From assembly GCA_001936135.1 (NCBI GenBank), contig CP012809.1, forward strand, positions 2,715,501 through 2,779,500: a stretch of 64,000 bases of DNA, given 5' to 3'. The stretch is from Saccharomycopsis fibuligera x Saccharomycopsis cf. fibuligera. Lineage: Eukaryota; Ascomycota; Saccharomycetes; Ascoideales; Saccharomycopsidaceae. Below are positions 45,898 to 57,650 of the stretch, piece by piece. The stretch's first letter is position 1, and each line of letters begins with the position of its first letter. Below the pieces are notes generated by a model that was not told the DNA's origin, searched no databases, and saw only the letters and a list, made by a program, of their open reading frames with translations. The translations under genes and the position numbers were made by a program.

Positions 45898-46399
45898 GAT
45901 ACACCGCTCAACTTTAACTTGTTTTTTGTCGTTTTGTATACCCATTCATGTTTATGTTATAACCTATATTCCTTTTTTATGTGTTATACGCCTGCGTGCA
46001 CGCTGGCGCGATTTACTGATATATCAAGTGATACAATTGGCTATTGGTTGTGTGGAGAGAGTTTCAAGTTTGAACTTCTTCAAAAAATGTATCGTTAAGC
46101 GCTTACGTTGTTGAGCTTTGAATGAAACTGATACATGTATGCAAATGTACATTGTCTAGCTTTTTGTAAGATTAAAGTTGCATGCTGAAAAAGAGAAATG
46201 ATGGAAACTAGAGTAGGGCGGTGAAAAGATATGATGTCAAAGATATGATGTTGGAACGAAAAAAAGTAACACAAATTTCTAAGTGTGCCTGAATTTAAAA
46301 AGGTAAAAAAAAAAAAAATGTACAAAATAAAAAAAAACTATTGTATAGATTAAAACAGAAGTTTATGCAAAAAAAAATGAAACTTTTTTTAATGACAAT
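45310..46399. other. Convergent intergenic region, INP52 / SCC2
   Basis: About 1.1 kb with a long T run of 38 bases (45859-45896) and another near 45702-45720. Phe-rich open frames here come from the T runs. No gene seen. Confidence 0.6.
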
Positions 46400-49300
46400 T
46401 TAGGTTATTGGGCCATCCTCCTCATCGTAATCCAGCGATTCAGAGGCAGACGCAGACATTGTAACCTTTGAAATCAACTCAACATCGTCGTCATCACCAG
46501 AGACAGTAGCAGTAGTAGTACTTGAACTAGCATAAGCAGCATCGCTTTCGCTATGTTCCGGAGCCACAATCAAGTAATCGTTAAAGAAATCACCAACAAT
46601 CTCGTCACAAATAGCAAAGTTATTATTGAGTTTGGACTCGTTCAAGTAGCTAATATTCAATCTAAGATCAGAAAAATGGTTTTTGCCTGAACTTTTCAAT
46701 GAGTTTTCAACTCTTGAAGGGTTAAATTCTATAACTTGGTGAGCTTTGATATTGTAACATTTGCAAACAAATTTTTTATACTTGAGTAAAATATGCAAGC
46801 TATGGGATAAAAATGCAATCTTTTGCCGTTCTTTGTTAATATCTTTTTCTGACTTTTGACTGCCATGAAGTGCGTCGTATTCAACTTGCAATGCCAGCCC
46901 TTCAGTTGATAAAATCCGGTCAATATATTGACAAATGATATAGTACTCTTCCAATGTTGATAGTGTCGTATGTGACAAATGCGTCACTATAAACTGAATG
47001 TAAAAAGCGTACTTTTTAGATTCAGCATAAGCGCATTTTTTCACATTCATGTTTATTATAGATTTTCCTAACGATGTCCAAAATTTCCTTTTCGAAGCTC
47101 TTGAAGAGCAAATTATTTGATAGAATCCTCTGAAATATTCTGGGTTCAAAAGCAGAGGTTTTATCTGCTGCGCAGCTCTGCTTGCTGCAATCTTTAAACC
47201 TTCAACATAGCGCGATTCTATCAAAGTTTCATGCTTATCATGAAGTTCTTTATGAAGGTAAGTAGCAATTTCACGAATCCTTTTTGATGGCACAAATTCA
47301 AGAGCCACAACTGTAGTAATGCAGAGCCGTGGGTTGGCAAATCCTTGTTTCACTGAAGCTTCCAAGAATTTAACAAACCCATATGCTAAAGCAGTTTGCT
47401 CTACCGAACAAAGACTCAACACTTTTTCAAGATATCTGTGGACCAAAGATGCACATATGCCATCATTTTCTTTGGAGTTGGAATATGTGCCATGGAAAAC
47501 GTTAACATCAAGTTTGGTATTAGTGGTGGCAGACATACCAAGCCCGGCTCTCTTGATGGAAGCTTTCTCTTCTTGGATAAGGAAATTTGTTAGTTCTTGA
47601 ACAATGATTTCTTTCACATCAATATTCAAAGTATTTGATTTGCTAAACTCATTATCGAATATCCGCAACACCGATTCAGACATAAATAAGTTTGCATGAC
47701 TGCTGCAAATAAATATCAAATTTCTAATAGCGATTTTCTTGATTTGATTATTAATTGTATCTTTGCAAAAAGAAATGACGTATTTAGCAAGAATACTAGT
47801 GACACTTTCGTTTTCACGCAAGCCTATTTTAGATTGTAAGAAAAGATGCCTGCTTTTTTCAAACTCACAATGTTTCCCAAATGATCCAATCAAGTACAAC
47901 AACCGTATGAGTTTTGGGTCAGCAAGTTTCACATTATCTTTCATTGCATTTTCCACAAAAGGTTTCATCAACTTCAAGCATGAAATGCACGCATTAGATA
48001 TTTTGTTTATATCTTTATCCATCTCTGATAAATACCAAATACAAGGAACAGCTTCATTCAACTCTCTAACATTGAATTTGGTTAAACGCCTCAACAACGA
48101 TAGTTGGGACTCTTTTAAGAACTGAGGTCTCAATGAAGAAGCTTGTGGTAAAGTATTTCTGAAAATCTGCAAAGTATAATAGCAAATAGTGTTACTCGAA
48201 GACGTGTCATCCGTCAAATAAGGCAGTAGTAACATCAACTGATCCTGTGAAACCAACTTACCATCACACTTTGTAAGAACAGAAAGCAAACCAATAAACT
48301 TTTCTACTTTTTCACTAATTGCATCCACCTCTTTACAGATTACCGTATCACTGTTCTGGATCACAAAATCAATAAGCTTTTCAACATAAACATACAATAC
48401 CGTAACAAGTTCATGATGATGTAGAGCAAAAGTGATCTTCTTTCGGTGTGAAACCCCTTTATTGCCGCTGAACAAAACATATCGCTGAACAAATTCTTCA
48501 AATAAATCCCACGCTCTTTCATTCTTGTACATTGTCTCAACAATAATTTCCACTTTGTCGTTTATTTGAGAGCTGATTAGAAATTCGTTCTTCACCGATT
48601 TACTAAGCTCCTTGTAAATCGGAACAAACCAAATATCAATCAAAATTTTTGCAGACAGATCAATAATTGAGCTATCCTCATGATGAAGAATCTTTAATAA
48701 ATTTTCAATGATTAAGACCTTAAGCTCGGCTTTATCTGTCTTTTCATATATGGTGTTCACGACTTTAAGTACCCTTCTTTGAACGGCAATGGAGGGATCA
48801 CAAATTCTTTCACATATCACTTTGAAGAAATCCTCAATGAAGTGTGGTTTTGTAGAAATATATTGACACACCAAGTCTATTGCAGCGTCTCTCACCAACG
48901 GAGACACATCTTCTATTCTATTGGACAAAGTCTTTTTAATCCTTAGGCTTTGTATAATTGAAGGATCTCTCTTGGCAACAGACGAAAGGTTTTTTATAGC
49001 TCTAGTTCTCGATTTGATTTTATTGTGATTTAAAGAGCCAACAACTAGGTTTAAAAAGTTATCATAAGTATTAAGTAGGTTCTGTGACGCCAACAAGTAA
49101 CTGTAGTGGCTTAAAGACGCTTCCCCAATATTTTTGATTAACTCGGTAGTATCTTTTGTTTTGCCCATTGAAAGCTTTGGATCCTCAGAAAAAAAAGAAA
49201 ACTTTTTCTCATTTAGCTCTTCCAAGTATTTGCTATAAAAATCAAACAACTTTTTGAAAAGAGCAGATGAAGATACTAACCGTTTTTCGAGTTTTCTTTG

Positions 49301-52027
49301 CTCTTTGATGTGGTTAAGCTCTTCCAAATGTTCATCTTCCTCGCCACCTATTGAATTTCGATCATGTTCGTTTATGAGCGCAGCATTTTTAGCGAGTAAA
49401 TCCTGCTTTAAAGCTTCAAGCATTTGGAACCATTTGAAAAGAAGAAACCTGAAATTAGACTCATAAGCTTTGTTCTCTTTAGCTAACTCTTTTACAAAAC
49501 TCATGCAAAACTCGTAATGCAAAGTCAACTCAGAGAAATGGGCAACGCTTATAGATGCTGAAGGAATAAGCAAGCCCATGTTTTCATTTTCTCCATCAGC
49601 GTATTTATTTTTCTTTTTTAATGATAGAATTTTGCAGCCTATCAAACCAACCATCTCCAAGGAGAACGTTTCAACTGCTGAAGAGTATTTTGATGACCTA
49701 AAGACATACATTAAAATACTCATTAATGAGTACAACATTGTCTCAGCACCTGCCCACTCAGGCAAAGAGAGCAAGTTTAACAAGTCTTCAATAAACATTT
49801 CCATCAAATTCTTATAGGATGCATCTGGTGTCTCAGACAATTTAGTGACCATAAAAGAAGCAATTTGATTGCAAATAGTGCTCAAAGACAATTTTTCTGC
49901 TTGCAAATGTTTCTGGTATCTTACTATCTCATTGTACAAGGTAGGTTTTTCTTTGGATGATAGTTTAATTTTTCCAGTTTTCGGATCTGTGATAAAGACA
50001 CTGGTTTGAAAGGTCTCAGGATAGGACGCTTTGAAGATAAAACTTTTCCAAATAGGAAGCGAAAACGAGTAGTCTAATATATCATATGCTTGTACTAAGC
50101 GAAGAATGAGGATCGTGAACAACTGAACGTTGATCCCTCTGAAGCTCAACTTAAATTGCCTTGCCGTTGTCTTGTTTGAGTCTAATTTTTGAATGTTAAA
50201 GTTGTTTAACACTTCTTCTAAAATGAAAGTTCTTTGGTTATCATAGCTTTTAAAAATCGAAACAAGAACATCTGTACAACAACTTTTTAGCAATTCAAAA
50301 GAAGGCGGTGCTATAATTTCAGAGAGAGAAACATTTGAAATAGAGTCACTTTTGTAAGCAAAGATGGTCAAGGTAGACATATACTCAAGCTTGGTGATGA
50401 GATATTCGTTCAAAAAAGTTCCTTGAGTTTTAGCAAATTTTGATCCCCTATCTTTCAAGCCTATGTACCTATCAACACACTTAAGATCCTGCACAAGCAA
50501 ATTAAAGATCCCATACACTTGATTTTGCAATAATTGGAATGATTGTGCATCAACACACTCAGAAAACCCGCCTTCACTAAACATTGGTATAAAGAGGTCT
50601 TCAACCAAGCGTGAAAGAAGTTCGACAGCAGGACTCATGTATTCTTCTAAATACAAGCTTTGTTCTCTTCTTCCAGAAAGAAATATTAAAAATATTATTA
50701 TAGACGCTCTTAATCCACTTTGAGCAATACGTAAGTTTGAAATTAAATGTTGGGTAATTTCTGAGCTCATACTCCTCAACACATCGCCCCACAGCACGCT
50801 TAGGCAATGATTAACATGTTCAGCGCATAAGGACTCGATTCTGATGAGGTAGTCGGTGCTAAATATGTTGTTGTTATAGGGCTCACTTTCGTGGTCTATA
50901 GTTCGAGGATGTTCGTCCATACCAAAAATTCGCTGGAGACAATCCTGTAATCTTTCTAAAATGTCATCATTAACTATAAAGATATCATCGTCGTCCTCGG
51001 TTTTGATTCGTGTGTAAAATTTTTGTTTGATGTCTGGTGTTATGCTGCTATCATTGATACCAATTGAATTAACCAAGCCCACAAGGATACGCAAGGACTG
51101 AAGTTCAAGTTTTTTCGGTTCAATGTACATTTTCTGAGATGTCCCAATAGCACTACCGTTCGGCGCTAAAGACTGGTCCACTTTGGCAATGTCTTCTTGC
51201 GGCTTACCGTCGCTATCAGTCTTCCGCTTCTTTAGCGCCGGTTGAATATCGATATTAGCCGCGAAGTCATTTAGTTTGGTATCAGAATTCAAAGTTGTTC
51301 CTGAGAACATATCCACACTACTATCCAGTAATTGTTTCAGGTCATCGAGCTCCCCAGCGCTTGTATCCGGTGACGGCAGCTGCTGCAGTTGTTGCTGTTG
51401 CTCATGTTCTGTAGGCTGTAATATACTATTAAGGATCTCTTGAGACACATATGAATCGGACTTCATCCTTAGTAGCTGATCTTTCTGTACCGCTGGTGCT
51501 GACTGACCCTGGCTGGGTATATTTCCCACGGCAAACGGTTCTTTGAAATTGATGTCTGAGAACAGAACAGTATCCTCTTGGAGAACTAGTTCTTTCATGT
51601 AGGAGACTATGGGCTCTAAGTAACTGTCTTTCGACGCTAGACTCTCGCGCACTTGATTCAAAGTTGCAGTCTTTGGGGTATGCTGGATTATCGGAGCAGA
51701 CTGTAACTGGAAATTGTATGTTGACGCCAAAGCAGAGACTAGGAAAAGGAGGTTAGTGTTTGTCTAGCAATAGTTTTGTGAAGGCAAAATATGCGATATT
51801 GAGGAATCCTGTCAGCGCTTAAGCAGGGAGACCGGTTGTGCAGCATAGTGTACGCTCTGCTGAGGGAGCGACCCAATGAGGGAAACGCAACGCGCCTGGC
51901 AGTGGTGTGTAGAGTGGAGTTACTTACCGTCCTGTGTGGGCACCAAGTACTTCAAGGGCGTCAAGCCCAAGGCCTCGCTCAAGGACTGGGGGATGCGCTT
52001 TGCCTGTGTGTGCTGCCGCTGCTCCAT
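46400..52027 (-). CDS. SCC2: Cohesin loader subunit Scc2 (NIPBL/Mis4), spliced gene
   Basis: Coding complement of 46400-51738 joined to 51928-52027 for 1812 residues. Scc2 with Scc4 loads cohesin on chromosomes and stimulates its ATPase. Exon 1 encodes MEQRQHTQAKRIPQS and ALGLTPLKYLVPTQD. The join gives LKYLVPTQDVSALA, which matches LSYLVPKDGLAAL near the start of S. cerevisiae Scc2, part of the Scc4-binding region. The rest has HEAT repeats with the typical LSNRIEDVSPLVRDAAIDLV and SIAVQRRVLKVV segments, and the conserved C-terminal block around LVHRYLEKVLSLC and NPRLCITTVVALEFVPSKRI. The 189-nt intron has GTAAGT, CACTAAC and CCTAG, and phase 1. Without it the frame has only a TTG start. A bipartite basic KKRKTDSDGK (nuclear signal) lies near residue 200. 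Confidence 0.95.
51739..51927 (-). other. SCC2: SCC2 intron
   Basis: On the minus strand the donor is GTAAGT (51927-51922), the branch point CACTAAC is at 51758-51752, and the acceptor TTTTCCTAG ends at 51739. Length 189 nt. An ACGCG core lies inside it (51890-51894). Confidence 0.92.
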
Positions 52028-52396
52028 AGCTATATTTCCATGGTTTCCTGGGAGAAAAGTGGTGCACTGGGATCACTGGTAGCCTGCTGCTCGAGACGCC
52101 CACCAAATATACACACAAAGTAGAATGAAATAAGATAAAAAAAAAACTCAACCGCTCCACCAATTTCCGCCAGTGCTCTGTAACCAGAGCATCGCACCCA
52201 TCTTGATGGTATCTCAGGCCTGATCTACGCGAGCGAGCGGACGCCTAGCCAGCCAGATGGAGACAGAGAGAAAACAACAAAAACATTGCGGCGCTCGACT
52301 TCCTGTCAAAGCGATAGCGGAAAGAGCTTTTCCGTAGCAGCTGCTTCACTTCTTCTCTAGTACAATAGTCATTCTAACACACTCATAGTCGCTAGT
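52028..52396. promoter_or_regulatory. Divergent promoter, SCC2 / VHC1
   Basis: 369 bases. ACGCG at 52227-52231 lies 200 bases before the SCC2 ATG, the usual distance for an MBF-type element. Nothing else is recognised. Confidence 0.4.
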
Positions 52397-55300
52397 ATGG
52401 GTAGCAGTGGTAATGAGCCCACAGAAGTTTCTTTGTTGATTCCCAGCGGCACAGCTGGCCTGTCTTCTGCCGCTTCATCTTCAGCTCACAGTCATGGAAA
52501 TAGACACTATCACAGTATTTTCAAAAAGAGAAATGCAACAGAGAAAATCTTTCAGAAAGATAAAGAGCTTGCTGAAAAGCTAGACCAGCAACAGCCCAAG
52601 CTAGGCACCTTTGGTGGGGTCTTCCTACCAACCGCATTAAACGTCTTGTCCATCTTGATGTTTTTGCGTTTTGGCTTTATCGTTGGTCAACTTGGTATTG
52701 CTGGCTCTTTTATCACTTTGGTCCTATGCTACACTATCAACTTGCTTACAACATTATCCGTGTCTGCAATTGCCACGAATGGCGTTGTTAGAACTGGAGG
52801 CGCTTACTACATGATTTCTAGATCTCTTGGGCCAGAATTCGGTGGTGCCATTGGCCTCATCTTTTACTTTGGCCAGATTCTTAACTCTGCATTGAACGTC
52901 GTTGGTTTGATTGAGCCGCTTCTCAATAACTTTGGTGCTGATAAAGGTACCATCTGGGCCATTCTTCCGGAATCGTACACTTGGTCCATTGTCTATTCAA
53001 CAATAATCTTGTGTTCGTGTGTCTCCATTAGTCTTGTCGGTGCTGATATGGTTTCCAGAGCAGCATTGCTACTATTTATCATCTTGATGACATCCATCTT
53101 ATCAGTCCCAGTATCTGCACTTTTTGTCTCTCCATTTGACATACCATCATTAGACACGTTTTACTCTGGCATATCATGGCAAACTTTTAAAGAAAACTTA
53201 CTCCCGCAATTCACAAAACACGCAGCAGGATCTCAGATCAATGGCCGCGAGAATTTTGCCAACTTGTTTGGGATTTTTTTTCCCGCGACCGCAGGTATCT
53301 TGGCCGGTGCCAGCATGTCTGGATCATTGGCAAACCCATCCAAAAGTATCCCCAAGGGCACATTATGGGGTCTTTTGCTTACTTTCTTTGGTTACGGAAT
53401 TGTCATTCTTTCTTTAGGGGTTTCCGTCCCAAGAGACCTTTTGCATAAAGACGTTCAAGTTATACAAACCGTTAGTTTCGCTGAAATTATTATTATTCTT
53501 GGCGAATTCTCAACATCGGTGTTCTCCATCATCATGGGAGTTGTGGGCGCCGCTGATATCTTGTCTGCAATTTCCAAAGACGTAATCATTCCAGGTCTTT
53601 CCATTTTTGCCAATAAACACAACAACCCAGTCAATGCAATACTATTCTCATGGTTATTGATTCAAGCATTTTTGTTTGCCAACATTAACCAAATTGCTAC
53701 TTTAATAACTATGGCGTTTTTGATGACTTTTATTGTTATAAATGTTGCTTGTTTTTTGTTGGAAATCTCTGCTGCTCCAAATTTTAGACCATCATTTGAC
53801 TATTTCAATCGAGCTACTGCTGCGGCTGGGGTTGTTGCTTGTTTAATTGCCATGTTTATTGTCGATGGTATATCTGCCTCAATGATCATTTTTTGCCTAT
53901 TGTTTTTAATCATCACTATTCATTATGTTTGCCCACCCAAGTCTTGGGGTGACGTTTCACAGACGTTAATTTATCATCAAGTTAGAAAATACTTGTTCAA
54001 ATTAAGACAAGATAATGTCAAGTATTGGCGTCCTCAAATTTTACTTTTGGTGGACAATCCCCGCACATGCTGGAACTTGATGCATTTTTGCAATCATTTA
54101 AAAAAAGGCGGTTTATACATTCTTGGCCACGTTATTATTAGCACTAACGATTTTGAAGAAAAGTTTGACGAGTACACCCGGGAAAGAACCGCATGGATCA
54201 AACTTCGAGATATGCTTAATTTGAAAACATTCGTTCAATTTTCGTTTTCTGCTTCGTTGCCATGGGGCGTCAGAAACATTTTTTTAGGTTCTGGATTGGG
54301 TAGCATGAAGCCCAACATTATTGTTATTGGCTTTCTAGACTTGAGCAGTCTGAAATCGCTCACTAACAGTATTAATAGTCTTGAGTCGCAATCACAATCA
54401 CAACCCCCTTATACTGACCCATCGGTAGTGCCGCGAAGCATTGAACGACTTAATCCTGCATATAGCCAACAGGTTGGCTCAGATTTTCTTCAATTGCCAA
54501 CTGATCACTACCGTGGTGAAAAACGTATCAAGGTGCAAGAATGGGTCCAGTGTATTGAGGAGCTTTTGTTAATGAAGGCCAACGTCGCAGTGGCTAAAGG
54601 ATTTCCAAGACTATGCATTCCTGATAAAAACGTTGAAGAACTAGACCATGACGAAAAAGCCATTATTGATTTGTATCCTATTCAAATGTCTGCTGAAATT
54701 GCTGAAAAATCAGGTCAAACCATCCTTAGCACAAACTTTGACACCTATACTTTGATTTTGCAACTAGGTGCGATTTTGACCACTGTGCCTCAATGGAACA
54801 AAACTCACCGTTTACGGATCGTGGTATTTGTGGAAGAAAATGAGGATGTCGAAGAAGAAAGAGATCGACTTACCCAACTTATTGGTGTGTTGAGAATCAA
54901 CGCAGAGATCTTGGTGTTGTGTTTCAACTCTGGAGATTTTTCATTTTACGATTACATTGCTAAAAACAAATGCGTGGACAAGAAAGTTAATCGGAAAGTC
55001 AATAAAGTATTGGTTAATAACGAATGGTGGAAAGCAGTTACTGCATTGAGACTTGAGAATTTACAACATCAACAGCAACAACAGCCACAGCACGATTACT
55101 ACAATGACATTTTGACTTCCACATTACCGTTGAACTTGAGAAACTCCATCCGTGCCAAGAATAACAATATCACATTGTCAAGATTACAAAGATTGGGCGT
55201 CAATTTAAAAATGAGAACCAGTAGGTTATTAAATGAACATATCTCCGGAAGCAGTCCCCGTTATGATTTCAGTGACCTGGACTCAAATGATAGCGATTCA

Positions 55301-56596
55301 GACTTGGAAAGCGTTGGTGGATATGACAGTGATCCAGAAACCGCAATCAGAAAACAAATTAGTAAGCCAAAGACATTGGCATCTGAAAGAAGAATGAGAA
55401 GAAAAACCTTTTCCAATGTATTGGGGTTAGGTAGTGCAAGTGCAGGTATAGGTTCTGGTAACGACAGCAATGATAATCTTACTGGACCAAAGACTCCTAA
55501 ATCGCCATTTTTTGACAAGCGTCGGGTTGCCTCCCAACAACAGCAGCCAAAATCACAGCAACAGCAGCAACAGCAACAGGAACAACAACAGGCAGCAACC
55601 AAGAACAGCCTGGGCGATTTCACCGGTGAAACTCTCAAAAGACCAACATTATCTCGTCAAAACAGTAAACAGTCCTACACCAGTTTACGCAACCAAGCAA
55701 GGCCTAATTTTTCTTCTCAAGCCATGCCAAAATCAAAAGTTAACGAAGAAGCCACGGGCCTTGAACCATCAATTATGTTTGCGGCTGAGGATGATAATGT
55801 GTCCATACGAAGCAAGTGTCGGGCATCGAGTATTATGGGCACTGCTGGTGGAAGTAAACGGATCAGTGGTTTCAACAAAACCAGTAATCTTGATGGAGCA
55901 AAAGAAAAAAGTTCATTGCTCAATGGTGGCGGGGGGTCTGGAAACGATTTTGATTGGGGCTCTGCTTTTGATAAAGATGACAAAAGTGCGAATAAGTACA
56001 AGTATGCGGCCGCTGCGGCAGAAGCAGCAAGAGCAGCTACAGGCGCAGGCGCTGATGCCGCTGCTGGTGCAAAGAAACGTTTCGATGCGACCTTTAGCAA
56101 TAGTAACGAAGATAGGGATAGTAATAAGGGCAATAGCAATGTTAACAACAGTAAGAAGATTGGCATCAAGGCTAGAAAAGGCGGTAAAAGCACACCACAG
56201 GGCACTAATGGAATTGTTGAAGCTACAGATTATGGCAATGCGATAAGCAGTGAGACCGATGACAGCAATAATGAGTCTGATGCTGAAAACGATAACAACA
56301 GTGGCGCCGACACCGACGCCGACACTGATAGCGAAGGCAGAGAATTCGATGTAGAGAACCTCAGTTTTAATGATTTACCGGCCCGTGCCCAACATTTGAT
56401 TTTAAATCAATTAATGATGAAAACTTCCAAAAATTCATCCATTATCTTCACAACGTTACCAACGCCTCCCGTGGGGTGTCATAAAAAAATTAATGACTCG
56501 GTGGATTATGTCGAAACTTTGGAGTTATGGTGTCGTGGGTTGCCCCCTGTGGTGTTGATTAATTCTAGAACAATGACGGTGACGACGGCATTATGA
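52397..56596 (+). CDS. VHC1: Vacuolar cation-chloride cotransporter
   Basis: A 1399-residue SLC12-family transporter. S. cerevisiae Vhc1 is a vacuolar-membrane K+-Cl- symporter. The cytosolic N terminus (1-70) ends in [15 protein letters not shown] before TM1, and about 12 membrane segments span residues 75-540. The family hallmark [20 protein letters not shown], followed by [12 protein letters not shown], is clear. The first C-terminal domain (about 545-900) has [13 protein letters not shown] and [11 protein letters not shown], as in CCC proteins. A 400-residue low-complexity stretch (Gln, Asn, Ser, Ala and acidic) follows, longer than in S. cerevisiae (1120 residues). The protein closes with the conserved [16 protein letters not shown] and [17 protein letters not shown], which confirms that the reading frame is intact through the repeats. 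It is divergent from SCC2. Confidence 0.95.
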   Translation: MGSSGNEPTEVSLLIPSGTAGLSSAASSSAHSHGNRHYHSIFKKRNATEKIFQKDKELAEKLDQQQPKLGTFGGVFLPTALNVLSILMFLRFGFIVGQLGIAGSFITLVLCYTINLLTTLSVSAIATNGVVRTGGAYYMISRSLGPEFGGAIGLIFYFGQILNSALNVVGLIEPLLNNFGADKGTIWAILPESYTWSIVYSTIILCSCVSISLVGADMVSRAALLLFIILMTSILSVPVSALFVSPFDIPSLDTFYSGISWQTFKENLLPQFTKHAAGSQINGRENFANLFGIFFPATAGILAGASMSGSLANPSKSIPKGTLWGLLLTFFGYGIVILSLGVSVPRDLLHKDVQVIQTVSFAEIIIILGEFSTSVFSIIMGVVGAADILSAISKDVIIPGLSIFANKHNNPVNAILFSWLLIQAFLFANINQIATLITMAFLMTFIVINVACFLLEISAAPNFRPSFDYFNRATAAAGVVACLIAMFIVDGISASMIIFCLLFLIITIHYVCPPKSWGDVSQTLIYHQVRKYLFKLRQDNVKYWRPQILLLVDNPRTCWNLMHFCNHLKKGGLYILGHVIISTNDFEEKFDEYTRERTAWIKLRDMLNLKTFVQFSFSASLPWGVRNIFLGSGLGSMKPNIIVIGFLDLSSLKSLTNSINSLESQSQSQPPYTDPSVVPRSIERLNPAYSQQVGSDFLQLPTDHYRGEKRIKVQEWVQCIEELLLMKANVAVAKGFPRLCIPDKNVEELDHDEKAIIDLYPIQMSAEIAEKSGQTILSTNFDTYTLILQLGAILTTVPQWNKTHRLRIVVFVEENEDVEEERDRLTQLIGVLRINAEILVLCFNSGDFSFYDYIAKNKCVDKKVNRKVNKVLVNNEWWKAVTALRLENLQHQQQQQPQHDYYNDILTSTLPLNLRNSIRAKNNNITLSRLQRLGVNLKMRTSRLLNEHISGSSPRYDFSDLDSNDSDSDLESVGGYDSDPETAIRKQISKPKTLASERRMRRKTFSNVLGLGSASAGIGSGNDSNDNLTGPKTPKSPFFDKRRVASQQQQPKSQQQQQQQQEQQQAATKNSLGDFTGETLKRPTLSRQNSKQSYTSLRNQARPNFSSQAMPKSKVNEEATGLEPSIMFAAEDDNVSIRSKCRASSIMGTAGGSKRISGFNKTSNLDGAKEKSSLLNGGGGSGNDFDWGSAFDKDDKSANKYKYAAAAAEAARAATGAGADAAAGAKKRFDATFSNSNEDRDSNKGNSNVNNSKKIGIKARKGGKSTPQGTNGIVEATDYGNAISSETDDSNNESDAENDNNSGADTDADTDSEGREFDVENLSFNDLPARAQHLILNQLMMKTSKNSSIIFTTLPTPPVGCHKKINDSVDYVETLELWCRGLPPVVLINSRTMTVTTAL

Positions 56597-56756
56597 GGGG
56601 ATGATTTTTATTGTTTGTTTTTATAGTTGTTTTGATGGACATTTTGTCTAAGCTTTGCTTGGATTTCCATTTGCTTCGTTTTATGTCCTGTTACTAATTT
56701 ATTAGCTTGCTGACATTGTCGTGATAGTAGTTGATTTTGTTTCTCCTATCCATTGT

Positions 56757-56787
<31 letters not shown>

Positions 56788-57650
56788 AATATGTATATGT
56801 TATTTTCTGTGTCTATTTTTCTATTCTTTGGGATCATTGAATTTTATTGCATGCCTCTTTGCTTTTCTTTTTTACTCTCTAATTCATTCACTCGCATATT
56901 TACTATTCTCTATAGATCAACATTTCCAAAGTATTTAGAAACAGCAATTTAGCATTAATATGACAAAATTTTTAACTCTTACATCCTCACCTTCTCTATC
57001 TCACAAACTTAATCTTTCATTAGCATCATTCCCACCGTTTCATCTTTTAATCTCTGTCAGTATTTCATCTCTTTATCATCAGCCATGTTGAGCCAACTAC
57101 AAACCTATTTATCGCCAAAAGCTCCGACGCATACTCCATAGTAACGGTACACATCGCCGTTACGAGCAAGCCGGAGAAAAAGAGAAAAAGGTCGCAACTT
57201 TTTTTCTTTGATTTTTTCCGCTCATCAGTGAGTGAGTCGACTTAGGGAGCTAACGTTTGTGGATCTATCCGTCGGCTTTTAGATTTTTTAGATCTCTTGG
57301 AATTTCAAACTTTTGAAACTTTTCAGTTCTGGCTTTTCCTTGAACTTCAGCATTTGACATTAAACATTGAACACCCATACAGGTTTTAAGGAAGAGATTC
57401 TGTTTTTGTCGCTGTTTTAATAGGATATTTCATTTTGCGCATTCATACCTAAGTGAGAATCCATTCAGACAAAGTTTACAATTTGGATCATAGTAAAACA
57501 GAATTAGTCGAAAACAGATTGATTCAAGATCAAACTTTGGTACCTTTGACTTTCAAAAAATAGTCAGTTTTCATATATTAATTAGAAATTGTCTAGCTAA
57601 ACTCAGAACTGTCAAGAGTTAGAATTTGCTATAGTTTCCCAACCTTAACT
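56597..57650. other. Intergenic, VHC1 to TMA108-like gene
   Basis: About 1.05 kb containing a (TC)n microsatellite and an AT-rich 3' region, then an A/T-rich leader before the next ATG. A 73-codon frame at 56731-56952 runs through the microsatellite and is not a gene. Confidence 0.5.
56759..56787. repeat. (TC)n microsatellite
   Basis: 29 bases of uninterrupted TC repeats in the VHC1 3' flank. Confidence 0.95.

Noticed and set aside
45587-46114. 175-codon Phe-rich open frame
   Set aside because: It is driven by long T runs in the convergent 3' regions, with no similarity to any protein.
55261-56205. Long minus-strand open frames inside VHC1 rich in Cys, Leu or Ala
   Set aside because: They are complements of poly-Gln, poly-Ala and Asn/Ser tracts in the real gene.
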